From Magnolia sinica (lineage: Eukaryota; Streptophyta; Magnoliopsida; Magnoliales; Magnoliaceae), in assembly GCF_029962835.1 (NCBI RefSeq), contig NC_080583.1:69797158-69861157 (forward strand): a stretch of 64,000 bases of DNA. The letters run 5' to 3'. Positions 1-12,600 of this stretch are shown here, one piece after another; the stretch's first letter is position 1; each line of letters starts with the position of its first letter. The translations under genes were made by a program, and so were the position numbers. The notes under the pieces were generated by a model. That model was not told the DNA's origin, did no database searches, and saw nothing but the letters and a program-made list of their open reading frames with translations.

Positions 1-889
1 ACCCACTCCACACGTGTTGCAATGTGGAGGTGGGGCACACAAATGTATGCATTGTGATGTATGTGGCTGGGAGGATGTGCTGTACATCCCAGCCGTCCGT
101 CTACCACACCTGGATGCTCGAACTTGCAATATTTAAATAATATTATATACTATATATTATATATATGTTATATACATATATCTTGTATTTGGTGGGCACG
201 CACGTGGGACCCAGCAGAGGGATTGGCTGACGTACCTATGATGTACTGACGTCACCATGGTCTGTGGACCACACATGATAGATGTGTTTTATCTCTACTG
301 TATTGCAGCCATGGGACCCACACACATGTGGACTCCATGCTGTATGTATCTTATCCACACCATCCAAACAGGGGACGACACCTTGATGTCTTTGTTTTGA
401 TCCACACCATCCAGACAGTGTTGGACGGTGCTGTCAATGTTTGGGTGGTACTGATTTACTTAGAAAATGTTTGGATGGTCTGCCGCACACCAGTCATATA
501 GCTGCCGTGTTGCAGTTCATGAGGCCTACCTTGTATGATGTTTGGGTCTCATCCACACCGTCCAGTGTTCTTAGATGGTGGGGACCCACCTTGGAGTATG
601 TATTGTGTACCCACTCCGACCATCTATCGAGATGGCGTGGGCTCCACTTGTAATGTATGTTTTGTAACCACACCGTCCATTCTTGGACGGTGAGCGTGGG
701 ACCACCTTAGTTGTATGTAATGTATATCCACCACCCATCCATTCTTACGTGGCCACACCATGATATATAGTTTCATCCACACCATCTAGATATTGCTAAA
801 CAGTGCTGGATCATGTTTAGACAGTGCTGATCATCATACGTGGGCCATGTGTGCAGTGATACACGTGTTACACCTACAACTATTGAAAT

Positions 890-1430
890 GATTTTTGGTA
901 CAGCCCATATGATGAGGCCCACCTTGATATATTTGTGGCCATCCATGAGGCCCACCTTGATATAATTGTGGCCCATCCCTGAGGCCCACCTCGATGAATT
1001 TGTAGCCCGCCCATGAGGCCCGACGTGTTGTATATGAGGCCCATGTAATGCGGCCCACTTGATGCTTATATGGCCCATATGGAGTATTTGAGGGCCCATG
1101 AGCAGGGCCCACCTGTTATGTATTTGTGGCCTTTGTCGAGGCCTAATATGATATTTTTATGGCCCACCTTAATATATTTGTGGCCCATCCCTAATGCCCA
1201 CCTCGATATATTTGAGCGACACATTGTGATATATGTGGCCCACCGTGATACGGTCCATTGTGACGTGTATGAGGCCCGATATGTTGTATATGAGACCTAT
1301 ATGATGAGGCCCGATGTGCTGTATAAGTCCCATGTGTAGGACCCACATGTTATGTATTTGAGGCTCATGAGCAGGGCCCACCTGTTGTGTATATGAGGCC
1401 ATGGGCCCACTATATGTTTGACCCTATGAG
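890..1430. repeat. Degenerate GAGGCCCA / TTGATATATTTGTGG tandem array
   Basis: About a dozen imperfect copies of a 25-40 bp unit: a GAGGCCCACCT-like core followed by a TGATATATTTGTGGCCC-like tail. A related array resumes at 2270-2500, and the reverse-complement style appears in LTR copy C at about 10080-10530 (ATGGGCCTTAACCCAT units). The array is probably part of the LTR. Short ORFs here are shadows of the repeat. Confidence 0.6.
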
Positions 1431-1479
1431 GACCACTCCTTGAGAGCAATGTTGGTTAAATGTCCATATTGTGACCTTT

Positions 1480-2275
1480 GTTAGATTGATTCCGATTGTC
1501 GAGGCCAAGTATCGAGGCCGATTCCGATTGTTGAGGCTGATTGTATAGGCCGATTCCGATTGTCAAGGCCGAGTATCGACGCCGATTGTATAGGCCGATC
1601 TCGATTGTCGAGGCCGAGTATCGAGGCCGATTCCGATCATCGAGGCCGATTATCGATCCATCCCAATGTCATGGCCGATTGCCGATTCTGATTATCGAGG
1701 CCGATTATCGATCGATTCCGATTGTCGTGGCCGACTACCGATTAGCGATTGAGGCTGATTATTGTGATCGATTGCCGATTCCAATTGTCATAGCCGATTG
1801 CCAATTCCGATTATCGAGGCTGATTATTGATCGATTCCAATTGTTGTGGCTGATTGTCGGTTCTGATCATCGAGACCGATTATTGATCGATTCTGATTGT
1901 TGTGGCCCATTGCCGATACCGATTATCGAGGCCGATTATCGATCGATTCTGATTGTTGTGGCCGATTGCTGGTTCCAATCATTGAGGCCAATTATTGATC
2001 GATTCCGATTGTTATGACCAATTACCGATACCAATTATCGAGGTCGATTATCAATCGATTCTGATTATTGTGGCCGATTGCCAGTTCCGATCATTGAAGC
2101 CGATTATTGATCGATTCCGATTGTTGCAGCCGATTCCCGATACCGATTATCGATCGATTTCGATTGTTGTGGCCGATTACTGGTTCCGATCATCGAGGCC
2201 AATTATTGATTGATTCCGATTGTTGTGGCTGATTGCCGATTTCGATTATCAAGGCCGATTATCGAGGCCGAATGT
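1480..2275. repeat. 56-bp minisatellite (GATTCCGATTGT / GAGGCCGATTATCGATC units)
   Basis: Roughly 13-14 imperfect units of about 56 bp. Each carries GAGGCCGATTATCGATCGATTC, GATTGTTGTGGCCGATTGC and a variable TTCCGATCAT or ATACCGATTAT segment. The last segment alternates in part of the array, which suggests a 112-bp dimer. The array is rich in CpG and in the palindromic ATCGAT. Stretches of it stay open in several frames, because the unit is not a multiple of three and its three frames all lack stops. This is not evidence of a gene. Confidence 0.8.
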
Positions 2276-2599
2276 GATGTATATGCGGCCCGTATTTGAG
2301 GCCCGTTGTGATGTGTATTCAGCCCGTGTTTAAGGCCCAATGTGATGTATATGAGGCCTATGTGATAAGCCCTATTGTGATGCATTGAGGGCCAGGTGAT
2401 GGAGCCCATTGTAATGTATGTTAGGCTCATGTGAAAGGCCCATTATGATGTGTATTAAGCTCTTGAGTGAGGCTCATGGTGTTGTATATTTGGCTCTTGT
2501 GTGAGGTCATGGGCCCACTATATGTTAGGCTCTATGTGGGTCATTCCTTGGGGGCAATGTTGGTTAAATGTCCACATTGTCGAGGTCGATTGTCGATGC

Positions 2600-4198
2600 C
2601 AGTTATTGATACCGGTTATAAGTATGTGACAGCATAGCATCATAATACATGCCCATATGCATCATCTACATGTTTTTTTATGAGATGTGGTTAACCATTG
2701 CATATGTCATTGGGCAAGTTGTTATGAGACTCCCTGACAGGCGGAGATTGTCTCATATGAGTGAACGGTATGCGCAGGATTGATGCATAACTGGATTGTA
2801 TGATTCATGCATCTTGCATTATGTGCCCTAGCGACATCAGGGCCGTAGCCTCCATAGGCATATCGTGAATGGCCAAATGGGATACCAAAAATCTGTTCTA
2901 GTATACAGGCGCCATAGATGTCCCTCGGTGAAAATTCCTAAACTTTCATGGCTAGGAGACGCCCCAACGTCGAGACCAAGTGGAAATATATGAGCGCATG
3001 AGGGCCGAATACCAGGAAGCCACGTCTCCCACTGTATCGTGGTCGGTTGGGAGGGCGTGTGGCCTTACCAGCCTGAGGGTAGGGGGCATAGCTACGCTGA
3101 GTTTGACCAGCTCGTGAATGAGTCCTCTATCGACGTGCCAGGTAGATATTGGCTGACTACTGGCCAGATGGATGGTGAGGTCTCTTCCACTTGCATGGTC
3201 GTGTGTCAGTGGGGGGTGGTTGCATGTAGAGTTTACTAGACCCCGATGATTTTCTAGAGAGGAGCCATACTGATATGTGGACTTATTGAGTAGGAGTTGC
3301 ATACTCATGCATTCATTTCATTCACTATCCACTCGGGCTGGTGGTACGCAACTAATGTTTTGTACCTTCACATGGCCAAGATTTAGGTTGGGCGCACGAC
3401 TAACCTAAGATCAGGAGTTTACCACATTAAGTCTGACTGTCCAAATTTAGGTATGGGTCTGGTTTGGATAGAAGTCCCTTTTGATGGACCCCGTAGCCTG
3501 CGATACTACGTACTATCTTCCCGACTTCACACTCCAGCTTGGTCATTTCATTCGCATTGCATATTGCATTGCATCCTTAGCACATAATATTTGGCTTACT
3601 ATCTCCGCATTGCATAGCTGATCTACATTGCTTCCTTAGTATAATATATTGGTTTATTATATTTTTGCATCACATAGCCTAAATAAGGCTGATGGGGCCT
3701 TTTAGCATGTTTTTGCATTATTCTAATATTGTATGATTTATGGGCTTGTCAGTATTTTCGTTTACTCTGATTACTTTGATATTGCTTACTTTGTACTTAC
3801 CTTGTGCACATACTTTCACCACCCACTAAGCTTTCTATAAGCTTATGCACGATAGATGGATGCAGGTGGTGTTAAGTTGCAGCAGCGCTAAGCTTGGAGC
3901 ATGCAGTGGACCTCAGGAACTTTGATTTTTGATATATGTATTTCCCATTCAACATTGTATTCAATTGATTATATTAGTGGATATGTGAAGATGATGTTGT
4001 CTTTGTGATTTGGGTAAACTCGTGGTTATGCTTCTTACGAGATAAATGTATGTTGAAAAATCCTCCTTATAAGATCCCAGGATTGGAATTTGGCGTATGG
4101 GCACTGGGAGCAGAGAATAGGGTATTAAGGAGGCTATCGGCATCAGATTCGGCAATCGAGATTCCTTTGAGTCCGATCTCCGGGTTTGGGGCATAACA
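2600..4198 (+). other. 3' third of LTR copy A, no gene
   Basis: No coding sequence is seen. The stretch holds the blocks conserved with LTR copies B, C and D. These include a TATAAGCTTATGCACGAT block at about 3836-3867, which recurs at about 7362-7391 (B), reversed at 8738-8765 (C) and reversed at 26217-26245 (D). Confidence 0.55.
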
Positions 4199-5076
4199 TT
4201 CCGGTTTTGATCGTTTCTGATTGAGACTCCAGATTTACGTTTTAGTTTTGGAGGAGCTTTCGGTAGGCGATGGGGTCTACTTTGCAGCTCAACACCGCTT
4301 ATCATCTGCAGACAGATGGGCATACCGAAAGGATTAACCAGATCCTTGAGGATATGCTCAGAGCTTGTGTGATTGACTTTGTGGGTAACTGGGATTGGCA
4401 TTTGTGCCTTGCCGAGTTCATGTGCAACAACAGTTATCAGGCGACCATTGGCATGACTCCTTTTGAGACACTATATGGAAGACCGTGCAGATCTCGTAGC
4501 TGTTGGACCAAGGTTGGAGAGCATCGTGTCCTAGGTCTCGAGCTTGTGTAGGAGACATCAGAGATTATTGATATTATCAGGCAGAAGATGTGCACAGCTC
4601 AAAGCCGGCAGAAGAGTTTTGTTGATTGTCAGCATCGACCCCTCGAGTTTGCAGTAGGGGATATGGTATATCTCAAGGTCTCGCCTATGAAGGGCGTGGT
4701 TCAGTTTGGAGTGAAGGGCAAGCTTACCCCGAGATTTATTGGACCTTTCAAGATTACCGAGAGTGTGGGCGCTGTGGCCTACAGGCTTGCCTTACCTTCA
4801 GAGTTGTTCGAGATCCATGATGTATTCCATGTATCGATGTTGCGGAAGTGTGGGTCAAGAATCATTCCAGTGATTGATTGGCAGCCCCTTGAAGTCTATG
4901 AGGATGCTTCTTACATTGAGTAACCTATTCGTATCCTTGATCGGAAGGAGCAAGTTCTTAGGACCAATGTCATTCCCCTGGTGAAGGTATCGTGGGGTCA
5001 TCATTTGGAAGCCAAGGCGACTTGGGAGCGCGAAGTAGAGTTTCGAGAGCGCTATCCTTATTTGTTTACTGATTGA
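4199..5076 (+). pseudogene. Ty3/gypsy chromovirus polyprotein tail: integrase C-half and chromodomain
   Basis: The frame opens in the integrase core with a VSD..SRF segment, then the HLQTDGHTERINQILEDMLR motif, which is the usual HPQTDGQ..R block of the gypsy integrase. TPFETLYGRPCRS, a GPFKI..GAVAYRLALP segment and a C-terminal chromodomain-like ATWEREVEFRERYPYLF follow. Family members run N-terminally through gag, protease, RT and RNase H; all of that is missing here, because LTR copy A abuts at 4198. The frame carries stops near 4222, 4243 and 4267, then TAG at 4549-4551 and TAA at 4921-4923. The last two replace expected Gln codons (CAG, CAA), which fits C-to-T decay. The protein would have inserted element cDNA into chromatin; this copy is dead. 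A Tekay/Del-type chromovirus is likely. Confidence 0.88.
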
Positions 5077-5176
5077 TTGTTATATTGCTTTATCTATTGC
5101 CTTCTCCTGTGATTGTTGATGATATGATGATGATGTTTATGCATTTCCTTTTGTCCTGGTTTTGACAATTTCGAGG

Positions 5177-5204
5177 ACGAAATTTCTTTGTTGGTGGGGA
5201 GAGC
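5177..5204 (+). other. Gypsy polypurine tract region before the 3' LTR
   Basis: GAGGACGAAATTTC followed by GGTGGGGAGAG at 5193-5203 is the standard pre-LTR purine tract of plant gypsy elements, where plus-strand cDNA synthesis is primed. It lies directly before the LTR start at 5205, which shows that copy B is the 3' LTR of the 4199-5076 coding remnant. Confidence 0.75.
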
Positions 5205-7750
5205 TATAAGACCCTACCCTAAGTATCCATTTCATTCCCTTAGGTCTCGCAGTCCTACCGGTCGAATTCCAGCGACCCGCGACCTGTGGATAGCGTTTGC
5301 GGTCATCCTTGAGTCGCATCATGCAGGCCCGACCCAGACGCCCCATGTGGGCTGCATGCTGGACCTTGGTCCAGCAGTATGGCCCACCTAATTCTTTGTG
5401 TCCCTTGGTATACTCTTATGTAGTGGGACCCTCTAGCCTGATTGTTAGGCCACTTGGACTTTGGTCCTAATCAGTTGAGCATTTTTTTGGGCTCCAGCAG
5501 GCCCATAATACTGGTAGAACAAAAATCCAGTAATATATTGTAAATGTACATTGCCTTTGGGCTGAGATTTTTAAGAGTGAGGCCCACCACATTATGAGGA
5601 CCTTGGAGGGATTAATCCATGCCCTTAATCCCCTAAATTTAGGCTAAATTAATGCACCCTTGAGGCCCACCATAGTTGGGCTATTTGGGACCATATATGT
5701 AGTTAGATTGTTCGACTTTTTAGGCCCAAATGGGCTGGAACCTTCTTGTTAGGCCCAGTGGACTCTTGGACCATTTTTACCATAATGTTGTACTGGGTTA
5801 GTGGGCTGGATTACTTGGGCCCTTGATTACCCACCAAATCAACTATATTCTTGGGTCAGGTTGTAGGCCCAACTTACTTGACTAGAGCATGATTTTTTTT
5901 GCCCACGTGGTTTAAGAATTGGCTGCCCACTAGGCCCACCACAATATATTGAATTGGTGACCTTTATGTTAGGCCCTAATCTTCCTTATGGGCCTATAGT
6001 ATTGCATGTGGGTTGGGCTATGTGTGTTGCCCTTCGACCCATGTTTTAGTAGGCCTTGGGCCATCTACTTGAGGCCCAACATGGTATGTAGGTGGAATCT
6101 TATGGCTGCCCTTCTCTTATTTATGGTGATGTGTGGGCCTTGGGCCCTGATACATGAAAGATTATTGTTTGGGATACCTTCTTGGGACAAATAGTGGTTG
6201 GATGTCCACATTTGTGGCCCTAAGGTAGGCCCACTTGCCTCTATGAGTGGTTAAAGGTCCACCATAGACCTTTGCTAGGCTCGTTTTATTTATTTAGGCC
6301 CATGTCATTGTCCTTCCTTAGCCTTGTGGGCTATCCCAGACTATTGGGCTCCCATTAGAGAATTTGTCTAAGTACCTAGAATTAGTCTCTACTTGAATAG
6401 AAGTGTACTACATCGTTCATCATCGCATGATGCATCTTATTCATCCTCATGACCCATACGCATTATGGCGTGCTTGGTTAGCATTATGTCTGGTCATAGT
6501 TGAGCCATTAGACAGATATGATGGCTTCCTAGAGGGATGGAGTTCCCCTCTTGAGCGTGTTGGATGCTTGGAGTTGGTGTATGATTGGTATACGTGATCC
6601 AAGCATCTAGCATCGCATTACATGGATATTATTCGCCCTTACTTCATCACGGCCGATGCCTCCACTAGTTTGTCATGGATGGCCATATTTAGACACTGGA
6701 AATACCTCTTGAGCATATTAGGGTACTTAGGATGTCCTTGGGTGAAAGCTCCTAAACCTTCATGGTACCAAGAAGACGCCTCAACACCGAAACTGAGTAG
6801 AAAACATGAGCGCCTCAGTGCCTTATACCGTTAGGCCGCGTCTCCCACTATAGTGTGGTTGGTTGAGATGGGGTGTGGTCTTACCCGCCTGAGAAAAGGA
6901 ACAATAGCTAGGTTGAGTTTGACCAGCTCGTGAATGTGTCCGCTACCATCGAGCCTTGCTACTGATTAGCAGTCCACAGGCATGTAGTGAGGTCTCTTAC
7001 ACTCATTAGACTATGTGGCTAGGAGAGTGGTAGTCGACTGACAGTGTATTTGACCTCGGTGGTTTCCCTATAGTGGAACTGTATATAATTTTTGGACTTG
7101 ATATGAGGACTGACATGTATTGCATTGCATTGACATTGGCTATATAGGCCTTTTGTGCATTGCCTCGGTATGGTGCCCAGTACTCATGTATTTCTTTGCA
7201 TAGCCTTGGTATGGCTTGTTGCATTCATGATTGTCATAGCTTAGCCTTGGTATGGCTAGTGGCATTGATAGTGTCCATGGTTCATTCCAACTTTCTGCAT
7301 TCTTTGATATTTCTTTCTGGCACTGGTATTACACACACTAACACCGCCCTCTAAAATTTCAATAAGCTTATGCACGATTGATGCATGCAAGTGATTCTCA
7401 GCAGTCGCAGTACCTGAGGAGCTTTCAGAGCATGCCGAGGACCTATTGGAGTATTCCCTTATTATGCTTATGTATTTCCTCTTTTGAGCTTGTACCTGTA
7501 TAAAGCTTTTAATTCCTAGTGGATTTGTTATGTGTTCCTATGGTTACTATATGTGGTTACTATGTTATGATCTTAGGGATGTTCTTATTGGATTCAAACT
7601 TATGTTATAAATCCTCCTTGTGGGATCCCATGATCGGAACCTGGTAAATGGGTGCCAGGAGCCGAGAAGGGGGCACCACGGAGGCTGTTGCTACCGGAAC
7701 CAATTATCGAGTTCCTTATGAGTCCAGTCACCGAGTCTGGGAGCGTGACA
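5205..7750 (+). mobile_element. Gypsy 3' LTR, copy B (2.55 kb)
   Basis: It starts TATAAGACCC, a decayed TGTAAGACCC, immediately after the purine tract, and ends GGGAGCGTGACA at 7750. Its right target site would be GTCAT (7751-7755); the partner lies outside the window. It is about 2 kb shorter than solo copies C and D of the same family, mainly in the repeat-rich upstream half. The interior contains many GGCCCA-rich segments and no gene. Confidence 0.8.
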
Positions 7751-8406
7751 GTCATGCTGTAAGGTTCCTCCTCCGACCAGTATCTTGATAAATTTCTCAG
7801 TAGGTTTTGTAATAAGATCATCCAAAAGTCCTTTTTGCAATCGACTTGGATGCCATGGAGCATGATTTTCCAGAGAAATTTGTGGACCTCAGCATAAATT
7901 TTCTTTTTAATCTCCTGAGGTGTCCAAAGTACATATGATTCACTTGAAACAGAGAAAGTTTCAAAGTTAGCGCAACATGTTAAATCAGAAACTACGAGTA
8001 GATAAAATTCAAAGAAATTCTTAGTAGGTGATGTAGTCTCAACATATTCCGAAGTTTCAGGCTTTGGTTCAACTTTTAGCTCCTCCACCCTTAATGGTAA
8101 ACATTTAAGATATGTGGAAGGAGAGACTTTAGAATAAGGGTTCTTTTGATTAGTAATAACCTCCGAGGTATTGTTTTGTAAGGCATCCATTATTTCTTTT
8201 ATCATGGGATCATTTAAATCTACAAAATATGCCAAGCGATCTTTTAAAGAGTTGAGATAGTCAGTTGAGAGAGATTCATTTTCCACATTAAGGTCTGTGA
8301 TGATATACCAAACAATTCCTTCATCTTCTCTTAGAATAGAGGGAAACATGTTCTCTTGCTCTTCACCTTGGCGAGAGTTAATTGTCATCATATACATCTC
8401 GTCCTG
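7751..8406 (-). pseudogene. Internal ORF fragment of the minus-strand LTR element (downstream part)
   Basis: An open minus-strand frame encodes an acidic, charged protein segment including SILREDEGIVWYIITDLN, KCLPLRVEELKVEPKPETSEYV and HKFLWKIMLHGIQVDCKKDFW. I do not recognise a named domain. A 'LPxRVEELKVEPKP' type string recalls the spacer upstream of RT in Athila-like polyproteins, but the match is weak. The fragment is cut on the left by the gypsy LTR end at 7750 and on the right by solo LTR copy C at 8407. Read through both junctions, the frame gives an apparent 302-codon ORF that is a chimera. Confidence 0.6.
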
Positions 8407-10558
8407 TGTCACGCCCCAAACTCGGAAACCGGGCTCACAAAATTTCCAATCGCCGAATCCAGTGCTGACAGCCTCCGCAGTACCCCATTCTCGGCTCCTA
8501 GCGCGCATGCACCAGATTCTAATCCTGGGATCCTACAAGGATGATTTTCAGTATGATTTTTTTGTATGGAGCATAATCACAAGTTTACCCAAATCACAAA
8601 GGCAACATCATCATCACATATCTACTAATATAAATATTTGAATACAATGCTGAAAGGGAAATACATATGTCGAAAATCAAAACTTCAGAAGACCGCTGCA
8701 CCCTCCAAGCCCAACGCTGCTGCAACTTAATGCCACCTGCATGCATCTATCGTGCATAAACTTATAGAAAGCTTAGAGGGTGGTGAAAGTGTGTGTAAGG
8801 TAAGTGCCAAGTATATAATAAAGCCCATAAATCATACATCATCAGATAAGCAGGAATAATGACAAGATCATGAATCATACGATATTAGAGTAAGCAGAAA
8901 TATACTGGTAAGTCCATGAGTGCTATTAGTCGTACCAAGGCTATGCGATGCAAAACATAATAAGGCAATAACAGATGCTGAGGATGCAATGCAATATGTA
9001 AATCCTGACGAGCCACGAATACCATCAACCTCATCTAGCCCATATAAGTACAAAAACATAGTAACCCAATATGCTAAGTATTGCGGATGCAATGTAATAT
9101 GCAGTGCGAATGTAATGCTCATGTAGGAACGTGATGTCGGGATGATAATAGGTAGTATTGCAGGCTACGGGGTCCACCACAAGAGACTTCTATCCAAACC
9201 AGTCCCATACCTAAATTTGGATAGTCCAACTCAATGTGGTAAAGTCCTGATCTCAGGTTAGTCGCGCGCCCAACCGAAATCCTGGCCACGCGAAAGTACA
9301 TGTAACAAATAGTTACGCACCACCAGCCCGAGTGGATAGTGAATGAATGAATGAATGGATACGCAATTCCTACTCAATAAGTCCACATATCAGTATGGTT
9401 GCTCTCTGGGGAAATCACTGGGGTCTATTACACTCCACTCCGACTGCCTCCTCCCTAGCTGCACAGCCCAGTGAGTGGAAGAGACCTCACTATCTTCCTG
9501 CCAATATTGAGCCCGGCTCATCGATAGCGGACCCATTTACAAGCTGGTCATACTCAGCCTAGCTTATAGCCCCCTCACTCGAGTGGATAAGGCCACACTC
9601 CCTTCCAACCGACCACGACACAGTGGGAGACACGACCTCATGGTATAGGCACCGACGCTCATATTCCACTCGGTCTAGACGTTGGAGCATCTCCTGGTAC
9701 CAAGGAGGTTCTGAAATTTTTACCCAAGGACATCCTAAGTGCCCACAGTGCTAGAACCAAGTATTTTTGGTGTCCCATTTAGCCATCCACGATGTGCCTG
9801 TGGAGGCCACGGCCCTGATGTCGCTAGGGCGTACAATGATCAAGTCACATATATGTGAGATGCATGAGTCACACTATCCAGTCATGCATCAATCCTGCGC
9901 ATACAACATGATAATGTGAGCACTTCGTCTCATAAGGAGTCCCATAAATAGTCTGCCCAATGGCGTATGCTATGATCAAACATTCCTCATATCAGGCATA
10001 CATATGATGCGTATGGGCATGAATCATGGAGTTATACTAAGCATTTTATATGGTGATGAACTATCCTCACAACGAAGATGGGCCTTGATGGCCTACACAC
10101 AACAAGTATGGGCCTATCAATGAGCCCTAGGGAGAATTATAATGCGGACATTTAACCAACATTATTCTTACGGTGTGGACGTCAAACCAACATCGCTCCC
10201 AAGGCACGGCCCGCCATAAATGCCATTACATAACCCATGGTGGAATCACACAATGCAATAAACCTTGTATACATCCCATTGGGCCTCAAAACATGGGTCT
10301 CATATATATCAAGGTGGGCCTCAACAACGGGCCTTGAATGCATCACAATGGGCCTCAACCCATAGGTCATAATACATCACAATGGGCCTTAACCCATGGG
10401 CCCTAATACTTCTCAATGGGCCTTAACCCATAGGTCATAATACATCACAATGGGCTTTAACCCATGGGCCTTAATACATCTCAATGGGCCTTAACCCATG
10501 GGCCCCTAATACATCACAATGGGCCACAATTATGACAAGATGGGCCTAATCTCTTGGC

Positions 10559-10561
<3 letters not shown>

Positions 10562-10630
<69 letters not shown>
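10562..10630. repeat. (AT)n microsatellite
   Basis: About 34 uninterrupted AT dinucleotides inside LTR copy C. A short open frame encoding Ile-Tyr repeats over it is an artefact. Confidence 0.97.
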
Positions 10631-10634
<4 letters not shown>

Positions 10635-10739
10635 AGGCTACACTAATTGGGCCTTACATACATTGCAATGGGCCATAACCCATGAGTCTTGGATGCATCA
10701 CAATGGGCCTTGCCAAATGGTTGGACGGTCTGGATACAA

Positions 10740-12600
10740 AACATGCATCACGGTGGGTCCCATAGGGATGGACGACATAAATGAAGTACATACCTCATGG
10801 TGGAGTCCACACTAATGGAAGGTGTGGATTAAAAAACATACATCAGTGGTCCCATGTGGGGCCCACTATAACATGTATCTACCATCCAATCTATTTAATA
10901 AGGTCACACGGACCAAAAATAAATAAATATTATTTTATCAAGACTTGTGGAACCAGGGAGGTTCCAAGGGCAGACGTTCAATCCTCCATTACCTTTTGCT
11001 GTGTGGTCCACTTGATAGGTAGATCTGCCTCATTAGTCTCGAGCCTTAAGGCTAGTCCGCCATCAGGATGGACGATTTGGGTGCAACACATGCATCATGG
11101 TGGGGTCCAGGAAGCTTGCTGACATCAACGTCCAGATAATGGACGGTTAGACTATAGCAGCACCTCATGGTGGTGGCCCACAGACCCTGTTAACGTGTAC
11201 AACAACTACTGGCCGTTGCTGCTGGCCGATTGCCCCTGTTGGAGGGTGACGGTATAAAACAAATACATCACGGTGGGTTCCACTGTACACCTGGACGGGT
11301 GAATAAAACACATGCATCACTGTGGGTCCCACATGGGGCCCACCATAACGTTTGTTTTCCATCCAATCCGTTGGTAAGGTCCCCCGGACCTGGATGAAAA
11401 GGAAAAACAAATTTCATCTTAATCCAAAATTGCTGTGTCAACCCAAAAGGGTTTCAAGGGCAGACGTTCAATCCCACTGATTCCTGCCGTGTGGGCCACC
11501 TGAGCTGTAGATATGGCTGATTTTTGGAGGGACCATAGCCCTAAGGGGCCCCTTCAAAATGCACGGTGTTAATGTTGATACACATAACGGTGGGGCCCAC
11601 AGATGGGACCCGTGGTCGGCCAGGGACCGTCCCAGCGCAGGATGCTGCGCTGTCCTTACATCAGCAGCAGTGTCAGCTGCTGTTGTTTGCATATATATAT
11701 ATGGGTTTTCTTGGGGTTTTTCCTAGGTGGGGTCCACATCAGGTGAATCCACTCCACCCATTAGCTTCTATAGCTCAAGACCGACCAAGCAAGCCTAATA
11801 TGCGATGTGTTTTGGCTCAAGGTGGGTCCTAGTCGATTTTTAATGGTAAACAACAATATTTTTCTATGTCATGGCCCGCCAGAAAATTGGATTAGGTTCA
11901 TTTTTCAGCTCAACATCTAAAATGAAATGGGGAATGGGATAGACGGTGTAAATTAGAATCATACATCAAGGTGGGGCCTGCATGAGCAACCCACCCCAAA
12001 GGCTATAAACGAAACTAATATTTCACTTAACGTCCAGCGTCCCTGGACGTTGGACAGCTTGGGTATGCACATATATAAGGTGGGCCTGCTTAGGTGGGCC
12101 AACAAATGGTGGATGGTGTGGATACACACATATAAAGTGAGCCCCACCTACAAATGGCTTAGCGAAAATATATGTTTCATGGTGGGGTCCATCCGGGTGG
12201 GCCACACAGCCATATCATCACACACAAAAAATAAATAAATAAAAAGAGAGGGAGAGAGAAAGAGAGAGATTGAGTTTTGGAGGGACCCCGGCACTATGGG
12301 CCCTCCCTTCCATAATTTAAAACATACATCAAGGTGGGTCCCAATACATATAGGCCCACTGATCAAAATCAACGGTGGAGACCCTTTCTCCACCAAAATG
12401 TATGGTCTAGATTACCCTATTTATGCAAGGAAGATAAACATCATGATGGGGTCCATGGAGAATGGCCCCATCATGGAATGATCATGAGGATCAAGGTGGG
12501 CCATCGACCATAGCTTAGGGTCCAAAGTGAGATCCATACCATCGATCGGTAGGCCTCACTTGGCCCATCATAAAAAAATATGAAAACTAGTCTATAGAAG
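10740..12600. repeat. Dispersed 'GGTGGGTCC-ATCAC / GGCCCACCATAACG' MITE-like modules
   Basis: Two related modules at about 10740-11110 and 11260-11590 share the 'GGGCCCACCATAACG...CCATCCAATC...AAGGTC' block, then a purine-rich GTTCAATCC segment. The same block occurs in the palindrome arms (13870-13930 and 14830-14890) and at 60970-61020. Further GTGGG-TCCA blocks continue to 12600. They look like terminal regions of MULE-like MITEs accumulated in or carried by the LTR. No coding sequence is visible. Confidence 0.5.

Larger units (their letters stand above)
1..4198 (+). mobile_element. Gypsy-family long LTR, copy A (left end outside window)
   Basis: The right end reads ...GGGGCATAACA at 4191-4198, a decayed form of the GCGTGACA terminus of copies B, C and D. 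Blocks at about 3020-3130, 3390-3520 and 3780-4198 align with 6834-7750 in copy B and with the reverse complement of 8407-9300 in copy C. By comparison with the 4.5-4.9 kb copies C and D, its left end should lie outside the window. It abuts the middle of an integrase gene at 4199, so it is best read as a separate LTR or element inserted into the gypsy element whose tail is 4199-7750. An internal deletion of a single element is the alternative. Only the right 1.3 kb is firmly aligned; assignment of 1-2600 rests on a similar style of degenerate repeat in copies C and D. Confidence 0.6.

Noticed and set aside
1541-2213. 158- and 72-codon ORFs over 1541-2213
   Set aside because: They are translations of the 56-bp minisatellite, whose frames all lack stops.
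7600-8508. 302-codon minus-strand ORF
   Set aside because: It reads through three unrelated sequences: the end of gypsy LTR B (to 7750), a retroelement ORF fragment (7751-8406) and the start of solo LTR C (8407 on). The chance chimera has no single origin.
10519-10815. 98-codon ORF with Ile-Tyr run
   Set aside because: It is produced by the (AT)n microsatellite.
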